In this document: positions 1 through 11,690 of the stretch, piece by piece
Numbering within the stretch: the first letter of the stretch is position 1
Layout of the letters: the number at the start of each line of letters is the position of its first letter
Source: Diphasiastrum complanatum
Lineage: Eukaryota; Streptophyta; Lycopodiopsida; Lycopodiales; Lycopodiaceae
Reading direction: 5' to 3'
NCBI GenBank assembly: GCA_029204225.1
Contig: CM055103.1
Coordinates: forward strand, 7,322,866 to 7,386,865
Length of the DNA: 64,000 bases
Made by a program: the position numbers and the translations under genes
The notes under the pieces: model-generated
Database searches by the model: none
Told to the model about the DNA's origin: nothing
The model's input: only the letters and a program-made list of their open reading frames with translations

Positions 1-1740
1 GGTGGTGCTCATTGAAAGCCATCGAGCAAGATAGCGGACTTGCATTGGACGAGCTGTGTGTGGGACATGTAGAGGATGAAGAACGGGTAAGTATGCACAC
101 TTTGGATGCTCTTGGAGAGTGGTAAATGTGATGATTTTGTGGTTTTGCAGTTAGTAAGTCAATTTTGATCGATTCATTATAGTTGTGGAGCAATGTATCA
201 GGTTTGTCATCGAGGAGATACACTTCAACTGCCAGTTTGGATAAGTCAATTTGCCATATTAGTACTGCATCAGGAATGCAGATTCCAGTGACGACGGGGT
301 GAAGATCATTTGGTTGGGCCATGGAAGATCTCACAGGTTCACTTGGAGGGATATTAGCATGCACAATCATGTGAGAGACTTGATGGTGGCCTTGGAGTTC
401 ACATCTCAGTGTATTCTTAGGGAGTGGTTTGGAACCATTCATAGGAGCAACTTGGATCTAGCTTGAGGAATACAGGTGGGGCACTACAGCGTAGATGCTC
501 AGATCTTCATGATCATGAATGACATTGGGATACCTGATAGGGATGGACTACAGGATGACATGGGATAATCATCAAGGGCATCTATTTCATATTGGACTTG
601 AGTCGTTGGATGGACAAGACTTACAGGGGTGATTCATTATAGAATCGGGATGCTGCAAACGCAAATGGGCAAAGCATGAACTCTAGGTTGGAGAGTTGAT
701 GGAGATCGCACGGTTGTGTGTGATCGGAGGGCGAACATTGTGGTGAGTGTTTTGCTATTGATCTACTTGAGGGGACACTGATGGTGAGGACTTGATGGTG
801 TGCTCATTTGGGAGTACATGACATTACAGCAGGGGGGCAGTCTTTGGCATTGGCATCGATGGGGAGGCATCTACTATCATGGGCGTGGATAAGCTATCTT
901 TAGCTTTCATGCATTTGGCTATATTTACAGGAGTCTAGGCTTGGTATAGGTGTTGTAACTTGTTTGGTTCATATCCATAGGTGGTGAGATCAAGAAGCCT
1001 AGAGGAAGTCACTGAGAGCAATATGTCTCAGTTTGATCAGGGAGAGGATCTTGTGAACGACGACTCATGGAGCTTGCGTTGACATGGTATCGGGTGGCAC
1101 ATAGCTAGGGAGAGCGAGCGGCACTGCTAGGAGCTAGGAGGAGTAGGTAATGCTTTGGCGATCGGCTTGGATAGCAGGATGGTGACCTAGGGACGGATCA
1201 GGCCAACTTGGAGGTAGGTGGCATGGAGTGTACCTAGTGGTGATACATATCTTGAGGGCATGGAGTGCCTTATGGGGTGATGTGGATTCAGCATGCCCAT
1301 GGTTGTGAGCTAGCAGGGATGGAGATGGTTGCTTAGGTAGTGACAATTGATACTTTGACGAGTAATCAGGTGAGCTGCATGGTTATATGCACATGTGTCT
1401 CCAGGTTGGTGTCACATGTTGTTGGTGAGATAGGTTCCTTGGTGGGAGGCCTATGTATTGGTCTTTTCAGAGTTGGCAACGTCAAGCATGGGAAGTTGAG
1501 ACTATATGGGATGTAAGACAGGCAAATCATCATCAACACTTTTGGAAAATGGGTGAGCTCTTCAGGTATAGCCTATGGTGAGTTTTGCGTACATTCATTC
1601 ATTGAGTCCTTGGTAGAATCTTGTGCTTGGAGCATGGGGAATGGATGGGGATTATCTTTTAGAAGAGCTTATTGGACAATTGCATATACTTGGATGTGAG
1701 GGCATCTTCGTGACAGGTGCTGGCCATGGTTGAGGACCTA
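1..1740. other. Unassigned non-coding DNA
   Basis: No convincing coding region, splice-site-bounded exon, LTR end or structural RNA was found on either strand. The composition is G/T-rich on the plus strand with no long open frame. It may be very old retrotransposon debris, but no domain motif supports that. Confidence 0.4.
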
Positions 1741-2560
1741 ATGTATCGAAAAATTCTGATTTGGGTATCAAAAAATTATGAGTCGATCTGGTATCGAAAA
1801 TTCTGACCGTTGGTATCGAAAAATCTGATTTGGGATATCAAAAAATTACGAATTTTTTGAGTCGATCCGGACTGTTGGTATTGAAAATCTGATATTGGGT
1901 ATCGAAAAATTCTGATTTAACGTATCGAAAAATTACAAATTTTTTGAGTCGATCTAGTATAAAAAATTATGACTATTGGTATAAAAAAACTATGAATTTT
2001 TCAAGTCGATCTGATATCGAAAATTTTGACTGTTGGTATCGAAAATTCTGATTTGAGGTATCGAAAAATTATGAATTTTTTGAGTCGGTATGAACTATTG
2101 GTATCGAAAATTTTGACTGTTGGTATCGAAAACTCTGATTTGGGGTATCAAAAAATTATGAATTTTTCGAGTTGATTCGGTCTCAAAGATTCTGACTCTT
2201 AGTATCGAAAAACTACAAATTTTTTGAGTCGATCCGGTATCAAAAATTTTGATCATTGGTATCAAAGATTCTAATTTGGGATATCGAATTATCACGAATT
2301 TTTGAGTCCATCCAAACTGTTAGTATCGAAAATTTTGACTGTTGGTATCGAAAACTCTGATTTGGGGTATCAAAAAATCACAAATTTTTTGAGTCGTTCC
2401 GATATCGAAAATTTTGACTTGGAATATTGAAAAATTATGAGTTATTCGAGTCGATCCAATATCAAAAAATTTCAATGTTGAACATTGAAAAATTATGAAT
2501 TTTTTGAGTCGACCTGGTATTGAAAAATTCTGATGATTTTGATTTTGAGTATCAAAAAAT
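1741..2560. repeat. AT-rich satellite with ~223-bp higher-order period
   Basis: The stretch is built from variants of two short motifs, a TATCGAAAA-type motif and a GAGTCGATC-type motif preceded by a T-run. GAGTCGAT-like anchors fall near 1780, 1859, 1946, 2003, 2082, 2169, 2226, 2304, 2391, 2448 and 2506. The gaps are 79, 87, 57, then 79, 87, 57, then 78, 87, 57, then 58. This is three turns of a three-unit higher-order repeat of 222-223 bp. Open frames here are by-products of the repeat. No transposon ends are visible. Confidence 0.85.
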
Positions 2561-2954
2561 TACAAAAAAAATTTAATCTTCTGCTCAAAAATTTGAGCTT
2601 TCTTTTTCTGGTTTATGTATAAATACATACAGCTTTCAATATGTTCATTATTGAATGGATTCGAGGGTAAGCATTGAAATCCAATAGAAACTGTCCAAAA
2701 TGGGAGGGCAGTGTTGCATTTTTCAAGGAAAGATTTGAGAGGCAATGGACGACCAATAATCTGCTACATTTATTATAACCGCTTGTGAATGTACAAAGTA
2801 GACGGACTCTTAACGCGGCTTCGTGGGTCAGATTTCTAACCGACAGTATCGAAATTTACACTTTATTAAAAATATACAAAGACTCGAAAAATATACACTG
2901 TCTCAAGAAATTATACAATGACTCAGAAAATATACAATAGAACGAAGTCTTCGA

Positions 2955-3073
<119 letters not shown>

Positions 3074-3104
3074 ATGCATAGAATGCTTTTGCAAGAATTT
3101 CTAA

Positions 3105-3350
3105 TACTGTACTGCGGGTCCTATCGGTGGATAAGGATCAGTTGGCCTCGCCACGAGGCAAGTCGACGAGACGCGCGTCCCGCCAACGACAACCTGGGTC
3201 ATGCATGGGTTGCCTGAGTGAACAACTATATGTACAGTGTAATTTCATTTTGTGAAATACAGTTGCTATGTGAGCTTGCTGAGGAGAGTGTTTTCTGTCT
3301 GTGTTACTGTGTAGCATGATCTGTGTTCATGTGCAAAGCAAATTCTAAGT
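3105..3350 (+). repeat. Isolated LTR of the copia-A family, plus orientation
   Basis: This 246-bp segment is the reverse complement of the copia-A 5' LTR at 9210-9453, with scattered substitutions. It starts near ACTGTACTGCGG and ends in AATTCTAAGT, where similarity stops. No primer-binding site or coding DNA in the same orientation follows, so it is either a solo LTR or an inverted 3' LTR of copia-A. The exact left edge is uncertain by a few bases. Confidence 0.8.
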
Positions 3351-4439
3351 ATGAATGTATGAGAAAATGGTATTTCTAATGAACTTTGCCTATGTTAAGG
3401 GTTAATTTGAGAAGTTAGTCTTGAATTAATGTTTGTTGTGCATCTGACAACGAGAACACAAGTCGCATATCAAGTGGTTGGTCAAGGAGGCCGACATCTA
3501 CATGGACCATGAGATTGATCCAAAAGAGTTTTTCAAGGGATGGAATTGATGTAGCTCTATGAACTGATACTGGCAAAATTTGGCCCTATTTTCAGCTTAT
3601 AGAACCGATTATTTCATCAATTTTCTGTTGGTCGACTTCACAGTCAAGTTGTGAATTCTATCTGAAATCCAATTTTTACTAATTTTTTTGCTTAAGAAAT
3701 AGAGAACTGTTATAAAAATTTCTTCGTAATTCATAAACGTATTCTGGATGAGAGGACGTTGAATTTTGTCTTCAAATAAAAAAGTGAAGTTGATCACAAA
3801 CACGTCGTGTATGATAGTTGAAGTTGAATTTTGTTGATGGTAATGTTTTCGTCTCTTTATTTTAAATGGACCAAATTGTAGCTAATTTTTGTTTACAAGC
3901 TCAAACAAAATCATGTGATTCCTTTTACATCTATTGGCGCTTTTGGTTTTAATGAGCCTTCACGACAATCAAATTAGGACAAATATACATTGTTGTTAGT
4001 CATTGATAGTATCTCTATATTGTCCCAAAATGGACTTGAAAATCACTTCAAAACTCTAACTCATCAGATAAGATGATTTTGTGTTCTAATCTTATGACAC
4101 ACGATGGTTCTTAGCATTGCCTGGAATTTCTTTACAGCTAATGCATTGGTCTGTTTTCTTTCTGCCCGCAACCCAGCGAGGGCTGTAGCCGTATGTGGTG
4201 TCGATAATCACAAGCCAACTATGGCTTTGAGACCCAGTAAAACAAATAGTAAACATGGCAGAATAGCTTTGAAGTAATTAGAATGTGCATCGCTTCTGAA
4301 ATTACAAATAATTATGCAAATCTACTGTGGATATTAAAGCTCTCTGGTTTTGATTCGTGTTCAAGGAGGAGCTGACTGGACTTAAAACATTCCAGCCACT
4401 TATTCAAAAAACAAAGCTTAAGAATTTCACAAAAAAATG
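3351..4439. other. Unassigned non-coding DNA
   Basis: AT-rich DNA between the isolated LTR and the broken RNase H end of copia-A. No coding or repeat signal was recognised. The expected same-orientation 3' LTR of copia-A is absent. Confidence 0.5.
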
Positions 4440-5627
4440 AGTGTATACATGGAACACTGGATTCTTTGCTAGCTGAATGCCACTCTGACTGTCGCTATGT
4501 AAAGTCGTGGGATTTTTTCTACTTCATGCCAATTTCTTCCAAGATTTGTCTCAACCATATAGCTTCTTGTGCAGCACTACACATTGCCTTATACTCTGCT
4601 TCTGTGGTGGAAAGAGCAATTGTACTTTGCTTCTTACTAGACCAGAAAAAGCAATTACCACAAAACTGGAATATATATTTTGTGGTGGATCTATGATCAT
4701 CATAGTCACCTCCCCAATCCGCATTATACATAGCCACACAACTCAGGTAAACCATCATGCTTTTTGTAAATCAAGCCATACTCTGAAGTGCCTTTCACAT
4801 AACGCAAAATGCGTTTAGCTGTCTTCCAATGCGTTTCCGTAGGTGCTGCCATAAACTGACTTACAATACCAACAACATAGCATATATTTGGTCTAGTTGC
4901 GGTAAGGTAAATCAAGCTCCCTACTAACTGTCTATATAGCATAGCATCAAACGACTGTGACTCATCAAGCTTAGAAAGCTTTTTACCTGGTTCAATAGGA
5001 GTGTATACTGGTTTGCAATCCTGCAACCTAAACCTGTGCAGCAACTCTTTGACATACTTCACCTGTGTTAAACCCACTTCATGTCCTTTTTGCCACACTT
5101 CTACTCCAAGGCAGTAATGCATCAGGCTGAGATCTATCATCTCAAATTGTTCCATGAGGTCTTTCTTGATCATGTCTACCATCTCTTGATTATTTCCCGT
5201 AATAATCAAGTCATCAACATAAAGAGCAATCAAAGCAACCATACCATCGAAGCATAAGACATATAGATTTGGATCAGAATGTGTTCTCAACATTCCCTTT
5301 GAATGAAAGTAGGCATCAATCCTGCTATACCATGCACGTGGTGCTTGTTTAAGACCATAAAGCGCTTTCTTCAAGCGACATACTTTATTTTCCAGTCCTT
5401 TCGTTACAAAGTCTTCAGGTTGATCCATGAACACTTCTTCTTCTAACTCACCATTTAGAAAAGCAGATTTCACATCCATCTGATGCAAAGGCCAACCAAA
5501 ATGTGAAGCTAAAGTAATAAGTAGACGTAGAGTATTTCACTTACAAACTGACGCAAAGGTCTCCTCATAGTCAATGTCTTTATTTTGTGTGTACCCTTTG
5601 CTATACTTCCATTTGCATGGTACTTAG
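4440..5627 (-). pseudogene. copia-A reverse transcriptase and truncated RNase H
   Basis: The 254-residue RT frame (5488-4724) shows the copia palm motifs QMDVKSAFLNGELEEEV, LYGLKQAPRAWY and the catalytic ALYVDDLI. It runs on to the connection region (YRQLVGSLIYLTATRPN). RNase H follows in another frame (4758-4519, with STIALSTTEAEYKAM) and then a third (to about 4440, with LAKNPVFH). Similarity stops before the usual C-terminal RNase H end. Confidence 0.93.
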
Positions 5628-6247
5628 TCATTTGCAACCAATGGGTTTCTTGCCAACTGGTGGTTCTACTAAGTCCCATGTGCTATGCTTAGCAATTGAC
5701 TCCATCTCCTCTCCCATGGCCTTGACCCAAATGTCATCATCCTTCGCTTCACCATAAGTCGAAGGTTCTTTGCTTTGAATAATGCTTGATAAAAGAGCAT
5801 AATTTGCTTCATACCTTTCAGGTAGTATCTTCTCTCTTGTTGATCTTTGTAGCTCTCCCTGGTTAGATGATCCTGGAAAGTCATCTATGTCGCGGCTCTC
5901 CATCAATCTCTCAAACCACTTAGGGAGCTTTCTGTCAGGTGATCGGCTTCTTGGTGAAAATGTATCCCACGGTACATCCTTCTTGCACCAAAAGGTTTGT
6001 CTCTACCTCTCCAACCTATTTCTTGAGGTTGAGTAGTAGTATCTTGAGATGTATCCTCATGTTCATCACTCAGAAGGTCAATGAATGGATCATCATCAGG
6101 TCGTATCCTCACTATACCATCTTTCCCACTGGATGTGTCTACCTTCTCAGCATCCTCGTCTTCATACATCTTGGATTCATCAAAGATAACATCACGGCTT
6201 ATATGGATTTTGTTTTCGACTGGATCAAAACATCTATAGCCCTTCAC
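5628..6247 (-). pseudogene. copia-A integrase C-terminus and start of RT, two frames
   Basis: Two overlapping minus-strand frames continue the polyprotein. 6247-5903 carries the conserved KGYRCFDPVENKIHISRDV block at the integrase C-terminus followed by an acidic spacer. 5906-5628 carries the segment that leads into RT (WVKAMGEEMESIAKHSTWDLV, ending at IGCK). The frame change lies near 5905. A further break of about 100 bp separates this from the RT palm region. Confidence 0.85.
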
Positions 6248-6285
6248 ACGATCATCATATCCTAGGAATATGCACTTGATAGCTT

Positions 6286-7248
6286 TTACATATCAAGTTT
6301 AAGTCTCTCTTCCTTAGGAATGTATACAAAGGCCTTACATCCAAAGATTCGCAAGTGGTTCACCTTTGGCTTCTTCTTTGTGAATGTTTCCTCAGGTGTT
6401 ATCTTTGGTATGGCAATGGTAGGACTTCTATTTTGAAGATAGACTGTCATGCTACATGCTTCTGACCAAAGATCTTTTGGTAGTTTCATCTCAGCTAGCA
6501 TAGATTTGGCACTTTCCACAATCGTACGTTTTTTGCGCTCAGCTACACCATTGAGAGCAGGAGTATGAGCTTGCGTAAATTGTCTTTTAATCTCACATTG
6601 ATCACAAAGATCATTGAAGTCATTAGACTTATACTCACCTCCACTATCTGATCTTTGGACTTTGATCTTCCTACCTGTTTGATTTTCGACCAAGTTTTTG
6701 AAGCTCTTGAAGTTATCAAATGCATCTGATTTCTTCTTCAAGAAGTAGATCCACGTCTTACGTGACATATCATCAATAAAGGTCATGAAATAAAAGGCTT
6801 TACCTAAGGACATGGTCCTCATAGGCCCGTTTAAATCTGTGTGGATTAAATCCAGGATGTTCTTTGCTCTTGCAACACCCCCTTTATTGAACTTCTCTCG
6901 ATGCTGCTTCCTATATACACAAGATTCGCACATCGATTTCAAGTGATCTTCTATGGTAGGCAATCCTGTTACCATCTCCAATTTTCTCATCAAACTGAGG
7001 CTTCTCAAGTTCAAATGACCAAGCCTCTTGTTCCACAACTCAGTTTGCGAAGGAATGGACGATACAAGTCCATGTTGCCCCTTGATTGTAGCATTCGACC
7101 TGTACAATTTTGTATTGGGCTCTCTTACTCCATCCGCAATAACTTTGAACTTTTGGTTCGCATCCTTCACAAAGCAACGATCATAGGCAAATTCTACTTT
7201 CAACTCTTGATCAGTAATGACTCCAACAGAAAGTAGACTTTTTTTCAA
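6286..7248 (-). pseudogene. copia-A integrase fragment
   Basis: The 320-residue frame has the GAG-pre-integrase zinc-binding region (LWNKRLGHLN, then CESC near residues 107-110) and the integrase catalytic core. The three acidic residues are visible: D138 in LIHTDLNGP, D201 in QRSDSGGEY and E237 in NGVAERKKRT. It ends at a stop near IFGCKAFVYIPKEE, where an intact copia integrase would continue. The fragment keeps its catalytic residues but is separated from gag and RT by frame changes. Confidence 0.92.
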
Positions 7249-7250
7249 AC

Positions 7251-7898
7251 CTAGTGTGTAAATACCTCCCTGATCATCTTGCTTTTGCCATCAGGCAGTT
7301 GGATTGAAACTGTGCCTATCCCCTTGATCATGCACGCCTCACCATTTGCTTGTGAAACAGATGTTCCATTATCCAACACCTTCAAACCACTGAACCAATT
7401 CTTGTTACCTGTCATGTGTCTTGTGGCTCCTGAGTCAATATACCATGCTTGATCATCTTGATTAGATGACAATGTAGATATGAAGATGCTAGAGTCTTCA
7501 ATCTCACCCTCATCGACAAGGTTACCTGCTTGTTTTGGTTTCCCCTTGCCTTGTTCCGCCAGGAATTTGCGACATTCACTCTTCCAATGGCCCTTTTTAC
7601 CACAATGGAAGCACTTGTCTTTCTTCTTAGTTTTGCTGGAAGATCTCTCATCCTCCTGAGACTTGACAAATTGTTGCTTAGACTTCTTCTTGCCCTTGCC
7701 CTTGCCTTGTTTTTGGCATGTTGCAAGTGCCTGATTGTCAGTATTTTGATGTCTAGCTTTCACCATTTCTTGTTTGACGACTTCCCACATGTCTTTCTCC
7801 ATCAGTATGTTTTTCATTTTGAATTTCCAAACTGCATAGTTGGAAATCCCGTCCAATTTGCTACTTTCACTCAAAATGGACTCTCCCATGTTTGCCAT
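7251..7898 (-). pseudogene. copia-A gag (internally deleted) and protease start
   Basis: The 215-residue frame begins with a gag N-terminus, including the SNYAVWKFKM motif typical of copia gag. It jumps from about residue 45 to a lysine-rich tract, so most of the usual gag domain is deleted. A CCHC zinc knuckle (CFHCGKKGHWKSEC, C96, C99, H104, C109) follows, then the aspartic protease signature WYIDSGATRHM with the catalytic D near residue 155. The frame stops at 7251, and the polyprotein continues in another frame with the integrase. Confidence 0.88.
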
Positions 7899-9196
7899 CG
7901 CAAAACTGCTTGAAACTTCTGCCTTAGGCTAAGAACAGTATGCCAAGGCCAACAGTGATGTCAGAAGTTGAAAATAATGACCCGCACTTTTTTCTTACCA
8001 GGCCACTTGCCGCTTTTCCAGCAATTTGAAAGCCAAATCGGCGTCGCCTTCCGAAATGCACTCAGTCGTCAACTCCCAACAACATGCCCAGTGGAGTGGT
8101 GAAACCACTTCTGGCATACTCCGAACACTTTCTCCACTACAATCACTCTGTTTTGCTATACCGTACTTGTAGGTATAGTCCGGGTGCCCTTCGTTTGGAG
8201 GTTATAGCCTTTGTTTGGGTCAAAACGGGCAAAGGACCCCAAAATAGGGACTTTTCTAGTTTCTGAACTGTTTCTTCACCTTGAAGAAACTTCACTCTTC
8301 ACTTGTGAAGGGACCCAACTCAACTTTCAGTCTGAAAATTTTTAATGAAGTTGAAGGCCAGAATGCACTTCACTTCTTCAGGGCCCTATTCAAAGCTCAT
8401 CCAATGGCTGAACCAAATCTTGTGGTCCAAATTTCTTTCCCATCACAGATTCTGGACCGTCAATTCATTTGACACCTCATCTAAAGGTCCAAACTGCATC
8501 TGGGCATCGAACCATGCTCCTACAGTTGCTATGGTCTTCGATACACTAAGCTGACTATTGTGTTGGGCGCGCGAACAGCCCGCGACCTCCCTGCCTGTGG
8601 TCGCGCCTCCCTTCTCTGAAAATTATCAGATCAAACTCTCCTATGGATCATTTTGAGCACGATCTGAGGCCTAGAGCAGGGTCGCCCTACTGAATCCAAG
8701 ATTGTAGAGTGTTCAGTCAGAAAATTCCGTGGAGAAACGGTGATTTTAGCTCAACTTGACAAAGTGGCTTTTTTCACCTTTTTATCGCAAATTTTCTAGG
8801 TTAACTGTCTTGAGACAAATCTCTGACATAAACCTCATAATCTCTCCATGGCTGGTTGACAATGTGATTAGCTTCCTTCATGTCCTTACGGCATCCAAAA
8901 CGGTGCGCAAACAGCGAAGAAATCACCAGTTATGTATAAAAACCGTAACCCCAAGCCCGGTTTCAATTTTCAGCTGGCTTCGAAATTGTCAATTTTTCAC
9001 CAATTTTTTCCCTGTCTGATGCTATGTACAGGCTAATAATCCCTCTGCTGAGCTTAGCGAGTCTCTATAAATTAGAAACCGTGCACCAGTGCTTCTCTTT
9101 CCGTCTTCAACCTGTCGTAACACCCCGAACTCTCAGAAGACAGTTCTCCCAAAGCTCTCTTCAACGGCGACACTGTACTGTGTACACTCCCTGTAC
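7899..9196 (-). other. copia-A untranslated leader
   Basis: About 1.3 kb between the primer-binding site and the gag start. It has no protein homology on either strand, and the short plus-strand frames here are chance. An unusually long leader for a copia element, which may include inserted material not recognised here. Confidence 0.6.
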
Positions 9197-9209
9197 GGCT
9201 CTGATACCA
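9197..9209 (-). other. copia-A primer-binding site
   Basis: On the minus strand TGGTATCAGAGCC lies directly inside the LTR end. It is complementary to the 3' end of plant initiator methionine tRNA, the usual primer of copia reverse transcription. It fixes the LTR/internal boundary and the orientation. Confidence 0.92.
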
Positions 9210-9453
9210 ACTTAGAATTTGCTTTGCACAGGAACACAGATCATGCTACATAGTAACACAGACAGAAAACACTCTCCTCAGCAAGCTCACATAGCAACTG
9301 TATTTTACAAAATGAAATTACACTGTACATATAGTTGTTCACTCAGGCAACCCATGCATGACCCAAGTTGTCGTTGGCGGGACGCGTGTTCCGTTGACTT
9401 GCCTCATGGCGAGGCCAATTGATCCTTATCCACCGATAGGACCGCAATATAGT
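9210..9453 (-). repeat. copia-A 5' LTR
   Basis: This 244-bp segment abuts the primer-binding site and matches the isolated LTR at 3105-3350 in inverted orientation. It does not obey the usual TG...CA rule at the boundaries I can set (ends ACT...AGT), so the outer edge is approximate. Confidence 0.82.
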
Positions 9454-9674
9454 AACACAATGATTCTAACTTTAATTCTAACTTTCATATCATAAGAATA
9501 AATCATTTTTTCAACCACTGATTAATTCACTCCACTGCTACAAAAAATAATGTTCACTGGAAAATAAGTCTCAACGGAGAACTTGAAACCTGATGCTAAC
9601 TTAAAAAGACAATCTGCTTTGGAAATTACTTTACTGAAAGGAAGAAAGGTTGTGCTTCACCCATCCATGCTCAC

Positions 9675-9837
9675 CTTGAAAGATAAGCCTTCTGAATGGC
9701 GTTGGTGAAATTGGTCCCAAGCAGAGCATTTGTCTCTTCAGTTACATCTCTCTTTCTGCAAAGATCCGTCTTCAGTCTCTGTGTGATGTGGGCATCAATG
9801 TTGAAAGCATTAAAGCCATCACAAAATATGTAAATGA
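9675..9837 (-). other. Exon-like segment B, possibly protein phosphatase 2C-like
   Basis: Downstream of segment A on the same strand, one frame reads FCDGFNAFNIDAHITQRLKT, then DLCRKRDVTEETNALLG, then TNFTNAIQKAYLSR. It ends exactly at a strong donor (AAG|GTGAGC). The DGFNAF stretch followed by a helical segment resembles the FDGHGG region of PP2C phosphatases, but the metal-binding pattern is not canonical. An in-frame stop lies just upstream, so the exon start is unresolved or the gene is dead. Confidence 0.3.
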
Positions 9838-9998
9838 ATTACTATTATTAACGGACACAATAGTGGCTTTGCTAAATTTATCTAGGGTAAGATTTCTTTT
9901 TGGTCCAACAAATAGTACGTAAAAACTTTGGGTGAATGTTATTTCACCGAAACATGATTTTAATAAAAGCACGATGGAGAAAATCCATCGTTGCGGAC

Positions 9999-10168
9999 CT
10001 AAAAGGGAATGATTTGAACACTATTGTTTGCACTTTCTCGGGATCTAACGCTACAAACTCTGCATCAGCAGACTCATTTTGGAGCAGCTTCGATTTTGGA
10101 ATCCTTGTAACTTTCAGATCGTCCAGTGGGTCCTGCATCATAATGGTGTCAATATTTCCAAGTTCTAG
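9999..10168 (-). other. Exon-like segment A of an unidentified gene
   Basis: Starting after a CTAG acceptor-like sequence, the minus strand reads a clean, hydrophilic, low-bias peptide (LELGNIDTIMMQDPLDDLKV, then TRIPKSKLLQNESADAEFVA, then LDPEKVQTIVFKSFPF). It ends before a GTCCGC donor-like site, which is weak. Composition and lack of stops suggest a real or formerly real exon. I do not recognise the protein. Confidence 0.3.
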
Positions 10169-11617
10169 CTAGATAACTTATAGAATTCAATTGATTGTGT
10201 TTTACTTGTTGAAATCACAAGCTTTCATCCCGCATTTTCTATTTCACCATGCGCAAAAACTCGGGAGGGCTCATTAAAGTACCTCTATGAGTGATGACGC
10301 AATGTAGTCAGAGGATGAATACATGGTCCTTTTGACTGTTTCGCATCCACAGACTGTGTCCGATCTTAGTCCAGATTCTAACTTATTATAATGTGAGACT
10401 TTGATAGTGATTGACTCCTTAAGAAAGTATGATCAAGATTGATGAAACTTCTAGGATACGACAGATAGCAGGTATATTAGAGAACTTGCAACGTTGTAAG
10501 AAAAACGTATGCTAGAGTTAGAAGCCTTAAACGAACTCCTATCGCAAAATACTTTCAGTGGTAAACATTTTTTTGATGCTAGAACCATGAATGACAACAG
10601 TTATATAGATCACATAAAGACATGGAATTATTTAGGTCTACCTTCTTGTAATGAATTTTAGCATGCGTCTTTGCCTCCAGTCATCACGTCACTTCAAAAT
10701 TGTCATTCCAGCTTGTAGAAATTGAAGCACAACTTAAAAGCTTCAATAGCTTTCAAGTGGCATTCCATTTACAGGAAACATCCTTACTGCGTTTATGCAT
10801 CTTTCCTCAAAGATGTCAGTTGATATGATATCCACCTCAACTCTCAACATATTTGGTTCTTAAACAAGCCATATTAAAAAAACACAATCATCCATTTTTG
10901 CCGAAATATTAGAGAAGTTTCAGACACCTTTTAAATTTCACAAAAAAGATATAAACTCATCTAGAACTAAAACCTCCCCCTGCTCCTGTTGTCTATTTGG
11001 ATGAATTTATTCACTAGTAAGCAATTGCTACATTTCCTAAGGACATAGTGAAGTACATACCCATGAGTTCGGGTTCAAAGTGCAACCGACCATCAATCAA
11101 ACTAAATTTGCAATGAAGTAAATTTTGATAAGCATGAAGTCCTCCTTAAATATCCCTAATTTCAAAAAGAAAAGCTTACCAATCCTCGAAGGCAAAAAAA
11201 TCACGTGCTAACTATCCACACAAAAACTATGAGTTATTTTGCATCAGGAACAAATTTTGAAGTAAGAGCACAAAACGGAATCCAAAGATCAGATGAAAAC
11301 CTAAAGAGGCTTGCCTCACCATCTCTTCCACTGCAGTCTAGGCTTCACCAAACCGATTCAAATTAGTCAAAAGACATAATTGCATAAGAAGTTCACGCAT
11401 ATGCCGGCACCACCAACACCATAGCAATCTAGGATGCTTGCAACTGCTGCAAAAAAAAATCAGCAATAATGGACTATTGGTGAGGGGAATCTGTGTTAGC
11501 AAAAACGGAAGCCCCTTGATGCCTTTCGAGATAGCTAGCATTTTTTTGGAGAGTTTGTGAATATCGAGGCAATTCTAACCCTACTTAATAAGTGAGAGAG
11601 ATTTGGCAGCCTACGTG

Positions 11618-11690
11618 TGTAAGTCCAACTCGATGATCACATAGTTATATGATTAGTTACAAGTTACTAGGAGGCCTTTAGTTATACATC
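11618..11690 (+). repeat. LTR-tip fragment starting TGTAAGTCC
   Basis: About 70 bp starting TGTAAGTCCAACTCGATG and closely matching the start of the LTR-like sequence at 32,547. It stops at the broken end of copia-B. It looks like the terminus of another LTR family left by a truncated insertion. Confidence 0.5.

Larger units (their letters stand above)
4440..9453 (-). mobile_element. copia-A: decayed Ty1/copia retrotransposon, 3' end missing
   Basis: Reading on the minus strand the order is 5' LTR (9453-9210), primer-binding site, long leader, gag, protease, integrase, reverse transcriptase, RNase H. This is the Ty1/copia order, with integrase before RT. Gag has lost much of its central part, the polyprotein is broken by several frame changes, and similarity ends inside RNase H near 4440, so the last part of RNase H, the polypurine tract and a direct-orientation 3' LTR are missing. 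The element cannot be autonomous. The copy of its LTR at 3105-3350 is inverted relative to it. Confidence 0.9.
9454..11617. other. Mostly unassigned DNA between copia-A and copia-B
   Basis: No transposon domain or long frame. The only structured part is the pair of exon-like segments at 9675-9837 and 9999-10168 on the minus strand. 10.2-11.6 kb shows nothing I can name. Confidence 0.45.

Noticed and set aside
8084-9422. A series of plus-strand frames opposite the copia-A leader and LTR
   Set aside because: They lie in non-coding leader and LTR sequence, are short and share no domain.
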